A stretch of 64,000 nt of DNA from Bacillus sp. Marseille-P3661 (GTDB taxonomy: Bacteria > Bacillota > Bacilli > Bacillales > Bacillaceae_J), in assembly GCF_900240995.1 (NCBI RefSeq), contig NZ_LT965953.1:2174556-2238555 (forward strand), written 5' to 3'. The notes below the pieces were generated by a model, which did not search any database, was not told where the DNA came from, and was given only the letters and a program-made list of their open reading frames with translations. Within the stretch, counting starts at the first letter, position 1. Every line of letters begins with the position of its first letter. Of this stretch, positions 8,362-18,446 are shown piece after piece. Made by a program: the position numbers and the translations under genes.

Positions 8362-9549
8362 TTATCCGTTAAACAATTTGGAATTTTGCAGGGCATTCAT
8401 CCATTTTCCCCATAAGCCTACTTTTTTGAACTCAATTGCTTCTAGATCAGGGGAATATAATTTATAATTGTTTTTCCCATTATTTTTAGCATAATACATA
8501 GCCTTATCGGCATGATCAATCAAAGAACCTTTGTCTTCACCGTCATCCGGATACATACTAATACCAATGCTTAAGGAAATTCTTGCATCCTGTTCATTAA
8601 GTTTATATGGTAAGGAAACATTTTCAACAATTCGCTTTGCAATGTCTTCAACATCTTCTTTAGTTGTTTCTTCAAAAACAATTATAAATTCATCGCCACC
8701 GATCCGGGCAATAAGATCTTCTTCTCTAATGGTATGATTTATTCGTTGTACTACTTCTTGTAATAATAAATCACCAGCGTCATGTCCCAATGTATCATTT
8801 ACTAGTTTAAAATCGTCCAAATCAACAAACATAAGTGTGAAATTATGATTGTGCCTTTTTGAGCGTGCCAAAGCTTTTTCAATATGCCGATCGAGCATTT
8901 TTCGATTGGGTAAGTCTGTTAAATCATCAAAATATGCCATTTGTTTTAATTGATTTTCTAATTGTTTTCGGTCTGTAATATCAATAATTTGACCATTTAT
9001 TCTTACAATTTTTCCATCATCATCTTGAATCGGTGTTGCGATTTTCAACACCCACTTCTCATCTTCGATTGGATGTAAAATACGAAATTCAATTCTTGTT
9101 GACTTTCCAAGTTGTAAAAACTTTTCACTTTTATCAACTTTTGCTCTATCTTCAGGATGGATGATTTCCCTCCAAAGATTAGTGTTTTTTCTAAATGTCT
9201 CATTAGAGTAACCAAATGTCTGGTCAGCACCTTTAATAAAGGTAACATTATTTTTTTCCATATCTAGAGAATAGATCACTCCTTCAAGCGAATCCATTAA
9301 TACCTCATACTCTTGGATAAGATTGTACAACTTATCATGGTCTGCCACTAGCTTTTCATTTTCACTAGCCAACTCTTCATACTTACTTCTCAAGGCATCA
9401 TACCTTTTAAATTGTGACCATACGAAAGGAATTGTTATTAATAGAATAATCAATGAAAAAATATTCAAGTCTCCAACCGAATAGTTATAAACTGCAACAA
9501 TACCGATAATAATCATAATTGAAATTGCTAGTAATTTACTGTTCTTCAC
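8362..9549 (-). CDS. Membrane diguanylate cyclase (2 TM - coiled coil - PAS - GGDEF)
   Basis: A 395-residue enzyme predicted to make c-di-GMP from two GTP. Two membrane helices (residues ~6-23 and ~28-46) are joined by a very short loop, followed by a coiled coil (~50-85), a PAS domain (~86-190, ending GQIIDITDRKQLE) and a GGDEF domain (~205-375). The active-site GGDEF is intact at residues 284-288, and the inhibitory I-site is present as REED at 275-278, exactly five residues before it. There is almost no extracellular part, so the signal is probably sensed by the PAS domain or in the membrane. It lies 123 bases downstream of the fapA-like gene on the same strand. Confidence 0.9.
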   Translation of the reverse strand: MKNSKLLAISIMIIIGIVAVYNYSVGDLNIFSLIILLITIPFVWSQFKRYDALRSKYEELASENEKLVADHDKLYNLIQEYEVLMDSLEGVIYSLDMEKNNVTFIKGADQTFGYSNETFRKNTNLWREIIHPEDRAKVDKSEKFLQLGKSTRIEFRILHPIEDEKWVLKIATPIQDDDGKIVRINGQIIDITDRKQLENQLKQMAYFDDLTDLPNRKMLDRHIEKALARSKRHNHNFTLMFVDLDDFKLVNDTLGHDAGDLLLQEVVQRINHTIREEDLIARIGGDEFIIVFEETTKEDVEDIAKRIVENVSLPYKLNEQDARISLSIGISMYPDDGEDKGSLIDHADKAMYYAKNNGKNNYKLYSPDLEAIEFKKVGLWGKWMNALQNSKLFNG

Positions 9550-9672
9550 GTTTTACTACACCTAATTTCCCATACTAATTTTACTTACCATCATTCATTT
9601 GGTAAATTATTAATCTATGACAAAATGTTCACTTGAATTTACTTTCTTTTCCTTGATACTTATCAAATGATA

Positions 9673-11766
9673 TTACTCAATAATTAACTTATTATTTTGA
9701 TCTATATAAGCCTTCACTAGGTATCTTGTTTCAGTGAACGTGTGTTTCATATAGCCAATCTTTATAGTAGTACCTTCCATTGCTTTATTAATACTTATGA
9801 TTTGATTGCTAGGTACTTCAATAAAAGTTGGAGTTCCGATTTCTGCTCCTACCTCATTAATTTGTACACCTAATTGCCCATATACAACTCCACCACGTAT
9901 CGTACCAATAATATTCAAATGCCCTCCGGCGTGCAGCTTGGAATTTACACATCCTTCTCCCATTATCCAAATATCGCCGCTACAATACAGTCGACTATTT
10001 AATACGTTTGGAACTTTTATAAACGAATCGGGTTCAATAGGAACTTTACTCATTTCATGCAGTTGTTTTAGCCTTGTTGATAACTGTATGAATTCATCAA
10101 GGGACATTCCATAATTTGAAACAGGCAAGAGTAAACTAGTTAATGCAGAACCGATTTCTTTCCATTCGTCCTGCTCAGGTTGATTTTCCAAATTTGATAA
10201 AGTCTTAATATATTTTTTGATTAGAGCAGGGAAATTTCTAAACTTCTTCTCAATCAAAACCCTAATCAATGGCTGCAAACCTTTTGCAGTAAAATCATTA
10301 TCAAGATAAGCTTTGGATTGCGTTAATTGCTTAATGATAGCTATAATTCTTTCAGTTTCCTGATGGATTTCTTCAAGAATATTGCCTAGATCAGCAATTA
10401 ACATATTGTTTTTTCCAGCAGAGATCTTTGAACCAATAATGTTTCCATTTGTCATAATAGCTCCCGACGCAGTAAGAGTAGCCATATAAACTTCATTATG
10501 AACAATGATGTTACCTTCTGTTTCCACGAGCATTTCTGCCTCTACACTGCCCAATATTTCTACATCACCATTAAAATGGACATTGCCAGAGGTTAAATCA
10601 ACATTTCCCGTCAGCGTAAGCTTCGGCATAATTGATGCTTTTATAAGTCTACCTCTTTTTTCAATTAGAGGACGGCCAGATTCAGTTGCAACCAGTTTGT
10701 CATCTACTACCATAATTCCTTTTCCTTTGTTAAGAATCACTGGTAAGGTTTGTTTAATAAGCAATGGTTCGTTCGTAACAGTATAACCACATTGACCTGG
10801 TGTAGGTGGATGTATTGTGCCAATAATTTGCCCCCTATCTACAGTTGGTATTGTGGTAATTTCTCTAAAGTCTACGATACCATCCTCGTTTTCTTTAAAA
10901 CCTTGTTGTGGATTCGTTTCAACATTAATTTCAATCCAACCATCTGTACCTAGCTGGGGTTCAATTCCCGTTGCAATTTCATACGTACATGCCTCTTTTG
11001 TTTCAATAGCTTTAATTATTTCAGCATGGTTAAATCCGTGAACGACTCTTAGTAATGCTAATTGATCAATAATATCATCAAATTTAAGAGTATTATTGAT
11101 TTCTTTAGTCTCTTCCACTCTTATTTTCAGATGACTATCTGAATCTAGATCTACGATAGTACGATTAATTTTATAGCCCGGTTCTACATGAAGATAGACA
11201 TGTAAATTATGTTTGTCTAGGGTGATCTTCCATCTTGTTTCTTTTTCTTCACCATTTACAACTAGTTGGTATGAGTCTTTTTCAGAAAGAACGATGGTCT
11301 TTTCCTTTACAATTTGGCCGTTTTTAAATAATTTTACACCGCTGCATGTAGTTACTTGCGGAAATTGGGTAGGGGTGCATTTGAAATATAATTGACCATC
11401 TTCTATCCAAGCTTTACCCTCTAGTGTATCTTGCTCCAACCGGTTCAACTTCTGAGAAGTACTTTCTATTTTTTCTTTAGTTGATCGTTTCGCTTGCTCG
11501 TCTTTTCGGTTATCGGTTACTTCAGCTATAACAAGGTCTTCTAAGTTAATTCTTCCTGCAAACTTTTTGTCACTGCCATCTTTAACTGATTTCGCTTTAA
11601 GTTTCGTTAATTTTACTATTGCCTGTTTAGAACGAATTCCAAAAAAACGTTTAACGCCATGTTCAATTATTTCGATATTAACTTCTTTCTTAGTGGTTTC
11701 TAATAAGTTTAAACCAAGTAGTATCGCTTCATTTATATCTTTACCTTTAGAAATAATACTTTGCAT
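9673..11766 (-). CDS. fapA: FapA family protein (DUF342, flagellar assembly protein A type)
   Basis: A 697-residue cytoplasmic protein. The N-terminus (MQSIISKGKDINEAILLGLNLLETTKKEV...IEIIEHGVKRFFGI) is the Jag-N-like small domain often fused to this family. The middle and C-terminus are DUF342: alternating beta-helix-like repeats (VDLTSGNVHFNGDVEILGSV, LHAGGHLNIIGTIRGGVVYG) and a central helical part. The ATG at 11766 is favoured over a GTG two codons upstream because AGGAGG is 8 bases from it. Members form polymers or scaffolds and have been tied to flagellar or cell-surface functions. It lies 23 bases after the GGDEF-EAL-kinase gene, so the two are probably cotranscribed. Confidence 0.85.
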   Translation of the reverse strand: MQSIISKGKDINEAILLGLNLLETTKKEVNIEIIEHGVKRFFGIRSKQAIVKLTKLKAKSVKDGSDKKFAGRINLEDLVIAEVTDNRKDEQAKRSTKEKIESTSQKLNRLEQDTLEGKAWIEDGQLYFKCTPTQFPQVTTCSGVKLFKNGQIVKEKTIVLSEKDSYQLVVNGEEKETRWKITLDKHNLHVYLHVEPGYKINRTIVDLDSDSHLKIRVEETKEINNTLKFDDIIDQLALLRVVHGFNHAEIIKAIETKEACTYEIATGIEPQLGTDGWIEINVETNPQQGFKENEDGIVDFREITTIPTVDRGQIIGTIHPPTPGQCGYTVTNEPLLIKQTLPVILNKGKGIMVVDDKLVATESGRPLIEKRGRLIKASIMPKLTLTGNVDLTSGNVHFNGDVEILGSVEAEMLVETEGNIIVHNEVYMATLTASGAIMTNGNIIGSKISAGKNNMLIADLGNILEEIHQETERIIAIIKQLTQSKAYLDNDFTAKGLQPLIRVLIEKKFRNFPALIKKYIKTLSNLENQPEQDEWKEIGSALTSLLLPVSNYGMSLDEFIQLSTRLKQLHEMSKVPIEPDSFIKVPNVLNSRLYCSGDIWIMGEGCVNSKLHAGGHLNIIGTIRGGVVYGQLGVQINEVGAEIGTPTFIEVPSNQIISINKAMEGTTIKIGYMKHTFTETRYLVKAYIDQNNKLIIE

Positions 11767-11789
11767 TATCACATCCTCCTGTTCTTTAT

Positions 11790-13934
11790 CTAAGAATAAG
11801 GTTTATTATCTTGATGTCTTAAATCCTCATCGCTAAAAATCTTATTAATAGGTAATCTTAATTCAACAACTGTTCCCTTTCCTTCCAGACTATTTACATA
11901 AATCATTCCATTATGTTGACTAATAATTCGATAGCACAACGCCATTCCTAAACCAGTTCCCTTTTCATTATTAATAAAATAAGGCTCCCCAAGTTTTTCA
12001 AGACGCTCTTTACTCATCCCATTGCCATTATCTGATATTCTTATTAATACATACCTTCCTGCACTTAATACGTGTATTTTCACTTCGCCTCCATCCGCTA
12101 GAGCTTCTATACTATTTGTAATAACGTGCAGAAAAACTTTTTTAATTTGTTTCACATCACATGTTATCGGCTGAATAAAGTTTTCATACTTTTGATTGAT
12201 CCGTATTTTATCCAAATTCCTTGTGTCCCTTATTTCTTCAATAACACTTTCCATAAGGGGTTTAATATGAATTGTTCTTTGTCCAATCGGCTGTGGATTG
12301 GCAATTATCAATAGTTTGTCGATAAACTTCTCAATATCATTAAATGATGCACGAATTAATCTAAAATATTCTTGTTTGTTATTACCCTGTTCAAGTAGTT
12401 GGATAAATCCCATTATTGCTGTTAATGGATTCCTGATTTCATGCACTATACCAGCTGCTAATTTCCCAACTACATCTAATTTCTCATTATGCGACGTATT
12501 CAGCTTACTTTGTTGAATAGGCTCTCCTTGAATATTTTCAACCTCATCAATCGCTTGCTTAGTAATAATTTCTTCTTCTTTAACACGAGTTACTTGGAAT
12601 ATATTTTCAAACTCTTGGGCAGGTACCGGTCTGTTAAAGAAATAGCCTTGGCCTATATCACATTGATGATTTTCGAGAAATTGTAATTGGTCTTTTGTTT
12701 CAACACCTTCTGCTACAACTTCAACATTTAATTTATGTGCCATTGAAATGATAGTTTCCACTATCGTTTTTCCGTTCTCATTATTATTCAAAGCACGTAT
12801 AAATGATTGATCAATTTTTAATAGATCTACTGGAAAATAACTTAAATAATTTAACGAGCTAAATCCTGTTCCGAAATCATCAATACTCATTTTCACTCCT
12901 AGCTTTTTAAGTGCATACAAAGTAGTAATCGTATTGTTAATATCCGCCATCATACTTTCGGTAATTTCTAATTCAAGTAAATAAGGCGGCAGTTCTATTT
13001 CTTCAAGAATAGATTTTACAATATCAACTAAGTTTGAATGCGTAAATTGTTTTATTGATAAGTTAACTGACATAACCATTTCCAAACCGATTGAGTGCCA
13101 TATTTTATTTTGCTTACAAGCAGTTTTAATCGCCCACTCTCCTATTGGAACAATTAACCCTGTTTCTTCAGCTAATGGTATAAAATTACCTGGAGAAACC
13201 AATCCCCATTCAGGATGATTCCAACGAATTAAAGCTTCTGCACCAACGATTTTACCGGTTTTTATATTAACTTTTGGTTGGTAGTGTAAAATTAACTCGT
13301 TTCGATCAATTGCTTTCCGCAAATCCATCTCCATTTTTAATGGATTATATGGATTGCTACTTCTTGATTTTGAGTAAATGCAATACGTATTTCCACCAAG
13401 TGTTTTAGCTTGTTGTTTTGCAGATTCGGCATTGCAAATAAGGTGTGCAGATGTCTGGCCATGATCTGGAAACAGACTTATTCCAATACTAGCAGACGTA
13501 TTGAATTCTATATCGTTAATAACAAAAGGTGCGTTTAATGCTATAAGTATATCCTTAGCAACTTTTAATGCTATTTCTTGATGCACATCAGGAACAAGGA
13601 TAAAAAATTCATCTCCACCATGCTTAAATAGTAAATCACTGCTATTAAGACAAGCATTTAACCGCTGTGCTACTTCTTTTAATAATCGATCGCCAGCATG
13701 ATGGCCTAAGTTATAATTCAATACGCTAAAACGATCTAAATCGAGACAAATAACTGCCAGCTTTTTGTTTGGAGAGTATGATTTATTTATACATGCAGAA
13801 AGACTACTTTCCAACATATGTCGATTAGGTAAACCTGTTATATAGTCATAAAACATATTGTAGTTATTATTAGTTTGAAAGTTTTTACCTAAAGAATTAT
13901 TTAAGTTATTAACGGCCAGTCCCTGCTTTCTCAC
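11790..13934 (-). CDS. GGDEF-EAL-histidine kinase fusion protein
   Basis: A 714-residue soluble protein with three catalytic modules. GGDEF domain (~28-190) has an intact GGDEF at 106-110, but the I-site position reads NSSD instead of RxxD. The EAL domain (~200-445) keeps its catalytic set: EAL 233-235, SVNLS, ITES, DDFGTG 352-357, LKID, AEGVE and QGYFF. A linker of ~35 residues leads to a HisKA/HATPase kinase (~485-705) with phospho-acceptor His498 in GIVHEIRNPLTAIMGF, an N box (NSIEAL), DNGNGM and GTGLGMALCYRI. That kinase sequence resembles the sporulation sensor kinases KinB/KinE. No sensor domain, membrane segment or receiver is present, so nucleotide turnover itself may set kinase activity (inference). 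The order GGDEF-EAL-HK is rare. Confidence 0.88.
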   Translation of the reverse strand: MRKQGLAVNNLNNSLGKNFQTNNNYNMFYDYITGLPNRHMLESSLSACINKSYSPNKKLAVICLDLDRFSVLNYNLGHHAGDRLLKEVAQRLNACLNSSDLLFKHGGDEFFILVPDVHQEIALKVAKDILIALNAPFVINDIEFNTSASIGISLFPDHGQTSAHLICNAESAKQQAKTLGGNTYCIYSKSRSSNPYNPLKMEMDLRKAIDRNELILHYQPKVNIKTGKIVGAEALIRWNHPEWGLVSPGNFIPLAEETGLIVPIGEWAIKTACKQNKIWHSIGLEMVMSVNLSIKQFTHSNLVDIVKSILEEIELPPYLLELEITESMMADINNTITTLYALKKLGVKMSIDDFGTGFSSLNYLSYFPVDLLKIDQSFIRALNNNENGKTIVETIISMAHKLNVEVVAEGVETKDQLQFLENHQCDIGQGYFFNRPVPAQEFENIFQVTRVKEEEIITKQAIDEVENIQGEPIQQSKLNTSHNEKLDVVGKLAAGIVHEIRNPLTAIMGFIQLLEQGNNKQEYFRLIRASFNDIEKFIDKLLIIANPQPIGQRTIHIKPLMESVIEEIRDTRNLDKIRINQKYENFIQPITCDVKQIKKVFLHVITNSIEALADGGEVKIHVLSAGRYVLIRISDNGNGMSKERLEKLGEPYFINNEKGTGLGMALCYRIISQHNGMIYVNSLEGKGTVVELRLPINKIFSDEDLRHQDNKPYS

Positions 13935-14162
13935 ATCTGCTACCTCACTTCTTTACTATAAATTTTGTATAACAATACTTTGCAAATAAAATGTTTATGT
14001 ACGATTAATTGATATCTTTATTATGGTGCAAAGGAGATTAATTTCACATCACCTGTTGCTCTTATTTTTTATTCAAAAAATTTCAAACAAATAGGAAATA
14101 ATTCGTAATTAACGATTAAGAGAGTTTTAGTTTGATAGCGGGTGAAAGAATTACAAAGTTTC

Positions 14163-14182
14163 AATAGGAAGGTACTCCTATT
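14163..14182. promoter_or_regulatory. Inverted repeat TAGGA-N6-TCCTA upstream of the fusion kinase
   Basis: Arms AATAGGA and TCCTATT are separated by six bases, 230 bases upstream of the GGDEF-EAL-kinase start. The same TAGGA-N6-TCCTA pattern recurs at 21476-21491 before the Spo0E-like gene. Possible operator or leader hairpin; the role is inferred only from recurrence. Confidence 0.3.
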
Positions 14183-14202
14183 AAAGGAGAAAATAGAGGT
14201 AT

Positions 14203-14258
14203 AAAAAAAGGACATACCTAGTAATCTAAAGATAAACTTGGCATATCCTTTCTTTGCA
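14203..14258 (-). terminator. Terminator after the cheR operon
   Basis: A long imperfect hairpin (AAAGGACATACC... against ...GGCATATCCTTT) followed on the minus strand by seven T. It lies ~45 bases beyond the cheR stop and separates that operon from the GGDEF-EAL-kinase gene. Confidence 0.65.
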
Positions 14259-14300
14259 GTCAGTAAAACACATAAATAAAATAATTTTACCGATAGTCTG

Positions 14301-15164
14301 TTATTTTACTTTTTTATATAACTTTTGCCCAATTTGTACTTCTTCATAACACTCGGCTTTAGAAGTGTAGGCAATCGTTTCCTTGTCACCAAGGCCCAAT
14401 ATACCAAACATACCCAAGCTTTCATAGAAAAGCTCATGTACTTTTCTTTGTAGTGCTTTATTAAAATAAATTAATACATTTCGACATAAAATCACATGAA
14501 ACTCGTTAAAAGATCGATCAGTTACAAGATTATGCTGTGCAAAGACGACATTTTTCATAATTTTCGGGTCAAACTTCACGCCGTTATTTGTAACCGTATA
14601 GTAGTCAGAGAAGGCCTGCTTTCCTCCAGCCTTCATATAATTATTTGTAAACTTTTTCATATTCGCAATTGGAAATGTACCTGATTTAGCAATCTTTAAT
14701 ACATCTGTATTAATATCAGTTGCATATATCTTAGTTTTATCATAAAGACCTTCTTCATGAAGTATGATCGCCATGGAATAGACCTCTTCACCAGTTGAAC
14801 ATCCAGCATGCCAAATTCTTATTGAAGGATACGTCCGTAAAATTGGTACAACATTTTCTCTAAAACTCAAGAAAAACAATGGGTCTCGAAACATTTCGGT
14901 CACATTAATTGAGAAGTCCGCTATAAGCCGATTTAAACACCCTTGGTCATGAAGTACTTTATCAAGCAGCCCTGTAATAGTTGACAGTTTCTCCGCTTCA
15001 ATTCGATGCCAAATTCTTCTTCTAATCGAATTATAGGCATATTCTCGGTAGTCATAACCACACCATAAATATAAGCCTTGCAATAGTAAATCAATTTCAA
15101 TTTTCTCGAGTTCGTCAATAGAACCTTTATCAGGTTCAATTGGATTGTCGAAATAATCTACCAT
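14301..15164 (-). CDS. CheR-type protein-glutamate methyltransferase
   Basis: A 287-residue enzyme that methylates glutamates with S-adenosylmethionine. It has the CheR N-terminal helical domain (CGYDYREYAYNSIRRRIWHRI), INVTEMFRDPLFF, the SAM-binding motif WHAGCSTGEEVYSMAIIL, ATDINTDVL, and CRNVLIYFN. No CheB, CheW or chemoreceptor lies nearby; instead the gene sits 15 bases after a hybrid histidine kinase with a HAMP domain and long coiled coil. This pairing matches RsbM/RsbK of the Bacillus cereus group, where the methyltransferase tunes a kinase rather than a chemoreceptor. Substrate here is an inference from context. Confidence 0.9.
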   Translation of the reverse strand: MVDYFDNPIEPDKGSIDELEKIEIDLLLQGLYLWCGYDYREYAYNSIRRRIWHRIEAEKLSTITGLLDKVLHDQGCLNRLIADFSINVTEMFRDPLFFLSFRENVVPILRTYPSIRIWHAGCSTGEEVYSMAIILHEEGLYDKTKIYATDINTDVLKIAKSGTFPIANMKKFTNNYMKAGGKQAFSDYYTVTNNGVKFDPKIMKNVVFAQHNLVTDRSFNEFHVILCRNVLIYFNKALQRKVHELFYESLGMFGILGLGDKETIAYTSKAECYEEVQIGQKLYKKVK

Positions 15165-15179
15165 TCGTATTTTCCCTTC

Positions 15180-18100
15180 TTATGCATATAACCAAACTCT
15201 AATTAGCGAGATGAGTTGGTCAGGATCCACCGGTTTTACAATATAATCGGATGCTCCTACTTCCAAGCATTTTTCACGATCTTCTTTCATTGCCTTTGCT
15301 GTAAGTGCTATGATAGGCAGATTAAAAAATGTTGGGTTATCTCTTAATCTTCGAATGGTTTCATAGCCATCCATTTCAGGCATCATGATATCCATTAGTA
15401 TTAGATCGAAATCAGAGGTTTCATCAACAATTTTAAGAGCTTCTACACCATTTTCTGCAAATGTAATATCCATTCCATATAGTTCAAGAACACTTGATAA
15501 TGCATAAACATTGCGAACATCGTCATCTACAAGTAGAATTTTTTTTCCTTCAAGTTCCGGAGCGACATTTATGTCAGTTATCTCAACCTCTTCAATTTCA
15601 GCATTCCCATCGTTTGAATTTAGATAAAATTCAAGTTCTTCCTTTAACCGCTGCGGTGCATGGGCATCTTTTATAATAATCGTATGTGAATATCTATTTA
15701 AAAATAGTTCTTCCTTGGATGATAGGTCACGACCCGTATAAATAAATACTTTAATGTTTTCGTCTTCTATAGTCGTCTTAATTTTTTTCAATAAATCAAA
15801 ACCAGTTGTATCAGCTAATCCTAGGTCCAGCACTAAACAGTCAAACTGGTTAACCTTTAATTCTTCAATGGCTTCATGACCAGAGGAAACTGCTTTTATG
15901 ATTACATTATTCTCTCCAATTAACTCCATTATGCTATTGCGTTGTCTAACATCATCATCAACAATTAACAGTCTCTTAATTTCATCCGCTTGGTGTTGGG
16001 TTCGTGAAGGAAGTACTCTATCTCTTTCCTTTTGTTCACTCATTTTTGTTTCTGCTGTTACAGCCACTTCATCAAGATTAAACTCTTTGTTTTCACTGTT
16101 ACTTTTTGTTTTATAATCGCCAACATAAAAAGTAAATGTGCTCCCCTTGCCAACTTTACTTTTCACGTTAACCTCTCCACCTAATAGAGCGGCGGTTTCA
16201 CGGCATATTGACAAGCCTAAACCTGTACCTCCATATTTGCGGCTTGTTGTACCATCTGCTTGCTGAAACGCTTGAAATATAAGATCTAACTTTTCTTCAG
16301 GAACACCAATTCCTGTATCCTCGATGGAAAATGAAAAACATGGCTGATTGTTAAGTTTCGTTGAATAATCGATTTCAAATTTCACTCCACCTTGGTGGGT
16401 AAATTTAAATGCATTTGATAGTAGATTTTTTAGAACTTGTTTCACACGCAGTTCATCGCTATAAATTGAAGTTGGAATACCTTCTTTTGCCACAATTTCA
16501 AAATTCAAATTCTTTTCGTTTGCAACAGGGCTAAAATTACTCTCAACAAAATCAAGCAAATCTTTAATTTGTACTTTACCTGGATTAACCTCGGTTTTTC
16601 CAGACTCAATTTTAGCTAGATCTAAAATATCGTTAATTAATGTTAATAAATCACTGCCTGAAGAATAAATTGTTTTTGAATACTCAATTTGTTTTTTTGT
16701 TAGATTTCTTTCTTTATTGTCCGCAAGTAATTTTGATAATATTAATAAACTATTTAAGGGTGTTCGCAATTCATGTGACATATTAGCAAGGAATTCAGAC
16801 TTATATTTTGAGCTGAGTGCAAGTTGCCTTGCCTTTTCTTCAAGTTCATCCCGCGCTTTTTCTACCTCACGATTCGTTAATTCAAATTTCTTATTTTGTT
16901 CTTCTAATCTCTCAGCTTTTTCTTTTAAATCGGCATTTGTTTGCTCTAACTCTTCCTGCTGTACTTGAAGTTTTTCTTCTGATGCTCGAAGTGCTTGTGT
17001 TTGTTCTTCTAATTCTTCATTCGCCATTCTTAGCTCTTCTTGCTGTGATTGTAATTCTTCTGATTGTGCTTGAACCTCTTCAGTTAATGCCTGTGCCTCT
17101 TCCAATAGTTTTGCTAAGCGAATTCGACCCATTGCACTATCGAAAATAATCCCTAAGCTATTAATCAATTCTTCTAGTAAAGTCTGTTGATCTGCACTAA
17201 AAGAATGGAAGGATGCTATTTCCACTACAGCTTTAACATCATCTTCAAAACTAATCGGTACTACATAAACATTAAGTGGTGCTGCTTCACCTAAGCCTGA
17301 CTTTACACTTATATATTCAGATGGAACGTTTGTCAAAATAATGGGTGTCTTCTCAAATGCAGCTTGCCCTATTAGACCTTCACCTAGCTCAAATGTATTA
17401 GATAAGTGTTTTCTTTCTTTAAAGGCATAGGATGCTAATAATTTAAAAGTAGGCTCTTTTGGGCTTTCGTTATCTTTAACATAAAATACAGCATGTGCAG
17501 CCCCCATTAATGGAACCACTTTAGATAGAAATGTTTGGGCTAAAACCTCTAAATTATGTTTTCCACTTAAACTTGTAGTAATTTCCGCAATATTAGATTT
17601 AACCCAAATAAGACTTTGCTCTTTTCTCATTTGTTCCTCTAACGAATGAGCCATCTTGTTAAAAGATTCTACAACATCACCGATTTCATCATGAGATGTT
17701 ATCTCAATTTTACTACCAATATCAGTATTTCCATCTGCAACATCCGTCATTACATTTGATACTTTATTTAGGCGATTTGAAAAGGTATAAAAGCTCCTAG
17801 ATATAATCATAATTGCAATCAACATGATAATTAGTGATATCAGACTACTAAACAAAATATCTTCACGAAAATCATCTGAAAATGTATTTAATGAAGAATC
17901 CATTTCTGTTTCGTAGGTTGACATAATCACTGAAGCTTTTTGGAAAAACTCCTCATGAATAATACGAGCTTCATTATTCATGAGTTCAATTGCTTCTTGT
18001 CTCTTCCCAGCTTTTATCAGCTGTACCAAATTTGCTTTATATTCATTAAATTTTTCGTTTGTGCTCAAAAAGTCATTGATCATATAAAGTTGCTCGGTTG

Positions 18101-18404
18101 ATTCTGCTTTTGATTCAAGTCGAGCGGCATTTTCAGCAACTTGTTTACTTACTTCTTGTAAGACCTTCAATTCTTCTTCAATTAAATTCTCATCTGTTAA
18201 AAGTACAATGTTTCTTAAACTAATGGCTTCATCTTTTATACCTCGATGAATTTGTTCTGCTAGATAAACTAGATCATAGTTTGTTTGTATAATTACATTT
18301 GTTTTATTCAGATTAGTAACCCGGAACCAGCTATTACCAATTAGAAACAGTATCAGTACAGGTAATAAACTAAGTACAATTGTTACCTTTGTTTTAATTT
18401 TCAT
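15180..18404 (-). CDS. Hybrid sensor histidine kinase (sensor-HAMP-GAF-coiled coil-HK-REC-REC)
   Basis: A 1074-residue membrane kinase. Order: TM1 (~7-23), an all-helical extracellular sensor of 4HB/CHASE3 type (~30-180), TM2 (~184-206), HAMP (~207-262), GAF (~285-425), a Glu/Gln-rich coiled coil (~428-530), HisKA with His544 in MSHELRTPLNSLL, HATPase with LLSNAFKFTH, EDTGIG and GGTGLGLSICR, then two receivers with Asp860 and Asp1005. In the first receiver the phospho-Asp lies in LVLDLG and the usual Lys region is IIIKDA; the second is standard (KILLVDDD, MDIMMPEMDG, KPVD). RBS AAGGAG precedes the ATG. The coiled coil is a plausible methylation target of the adjacent CheR. Confidence 0.92.
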   Translation of the reverse strand: MKIKTKVTIVLSLLPVLILFLIGNSWFRVTNLNKTNVIIQTNYDLVYLAEQIHRGIKDEAISLRNIVLLTDENLIEEELKVLQEVSKQVAENAARLESKAESTEQLYMINDFLSTNEKFNEYKANLVQLIKAGKRQEAIELMNNEARIIHEEFFQKASVIMSTYETEMDSSLNTFSDDFREDILFSSLISLIIMLIAIMIISRSFYTFSNRLNKVSNVMTDVADGNTDIGSKIEITSHDEIGDVVESFNKMAHSLEEQMRKEQSLIWVKSNIAEITTSLSGKHNLEVLAQTFLSKVVPLMGAAHAVFYVKDNESPKEPTFKLLASYAFKERKHLSNTFELGEGLIGQAAFEKTPIILTNVPSEYISVKSGLGEAAPLNVYVVPISFEDDVKAVVEIASFHSFSADQQTLLEELINSLGIIFDSAMGRIRLAKLLEEAQALTEEVQAQSEELQSQQEELRMANEELEEQTQALRASEEKLQVQQEELEQTNADLKEKAERLEEQNKKFELTNREVEKARDELEEKARQLALSSKYKSEFLANMSHELRTPLNSLLILSKLLADNKERNLTKKQIEYSKTIYSSGSDLLTLINDILDLAKIESGKTEVNPGKVQIKDLLDFVESNFSPVANEKNLNFEIVAKEGIPTSIYSDELRVKQVLKNLLSNAFKFTHQGGVKFEIDYSTKLNNQPCFSFSIEDTGIGVPEEKLDLIFQAFQQADGTTSRKYGGTGLGLSICRETAALLGGEVNVKSKVGKGSTFTFYVGDYKTKSNSENKEFNLDEVAVTAETKMSEQKERDRVLPSRTQHQADEIKRLLIVDDDVRQRNSIMELIGENNVIIKAVSSGHEAIEELKVNQFDCLVLDLGLADTTGFDLLKKIKTTIEDENIKVFIYTGRDLSSKEELFLNRYSHTIIIKDAHAPQRLKEELEFYLNSNDGNAEIEEVEITDINVAPELEGKKILLVDDDVRNVYALSSVLELYGMDITFAENGVEALKIVDETSDFDLILMDIMMPEMDGYETIRRLRDNPTFFNLPIIALTAKAMKEDREKCLEVGASDYIVKPVDPDQLISLIRVWLYA

Positions 18405-18446
18405 ACTTTCGGCTCCTTGAATAATAGTCCAATGACATTCTACTTA

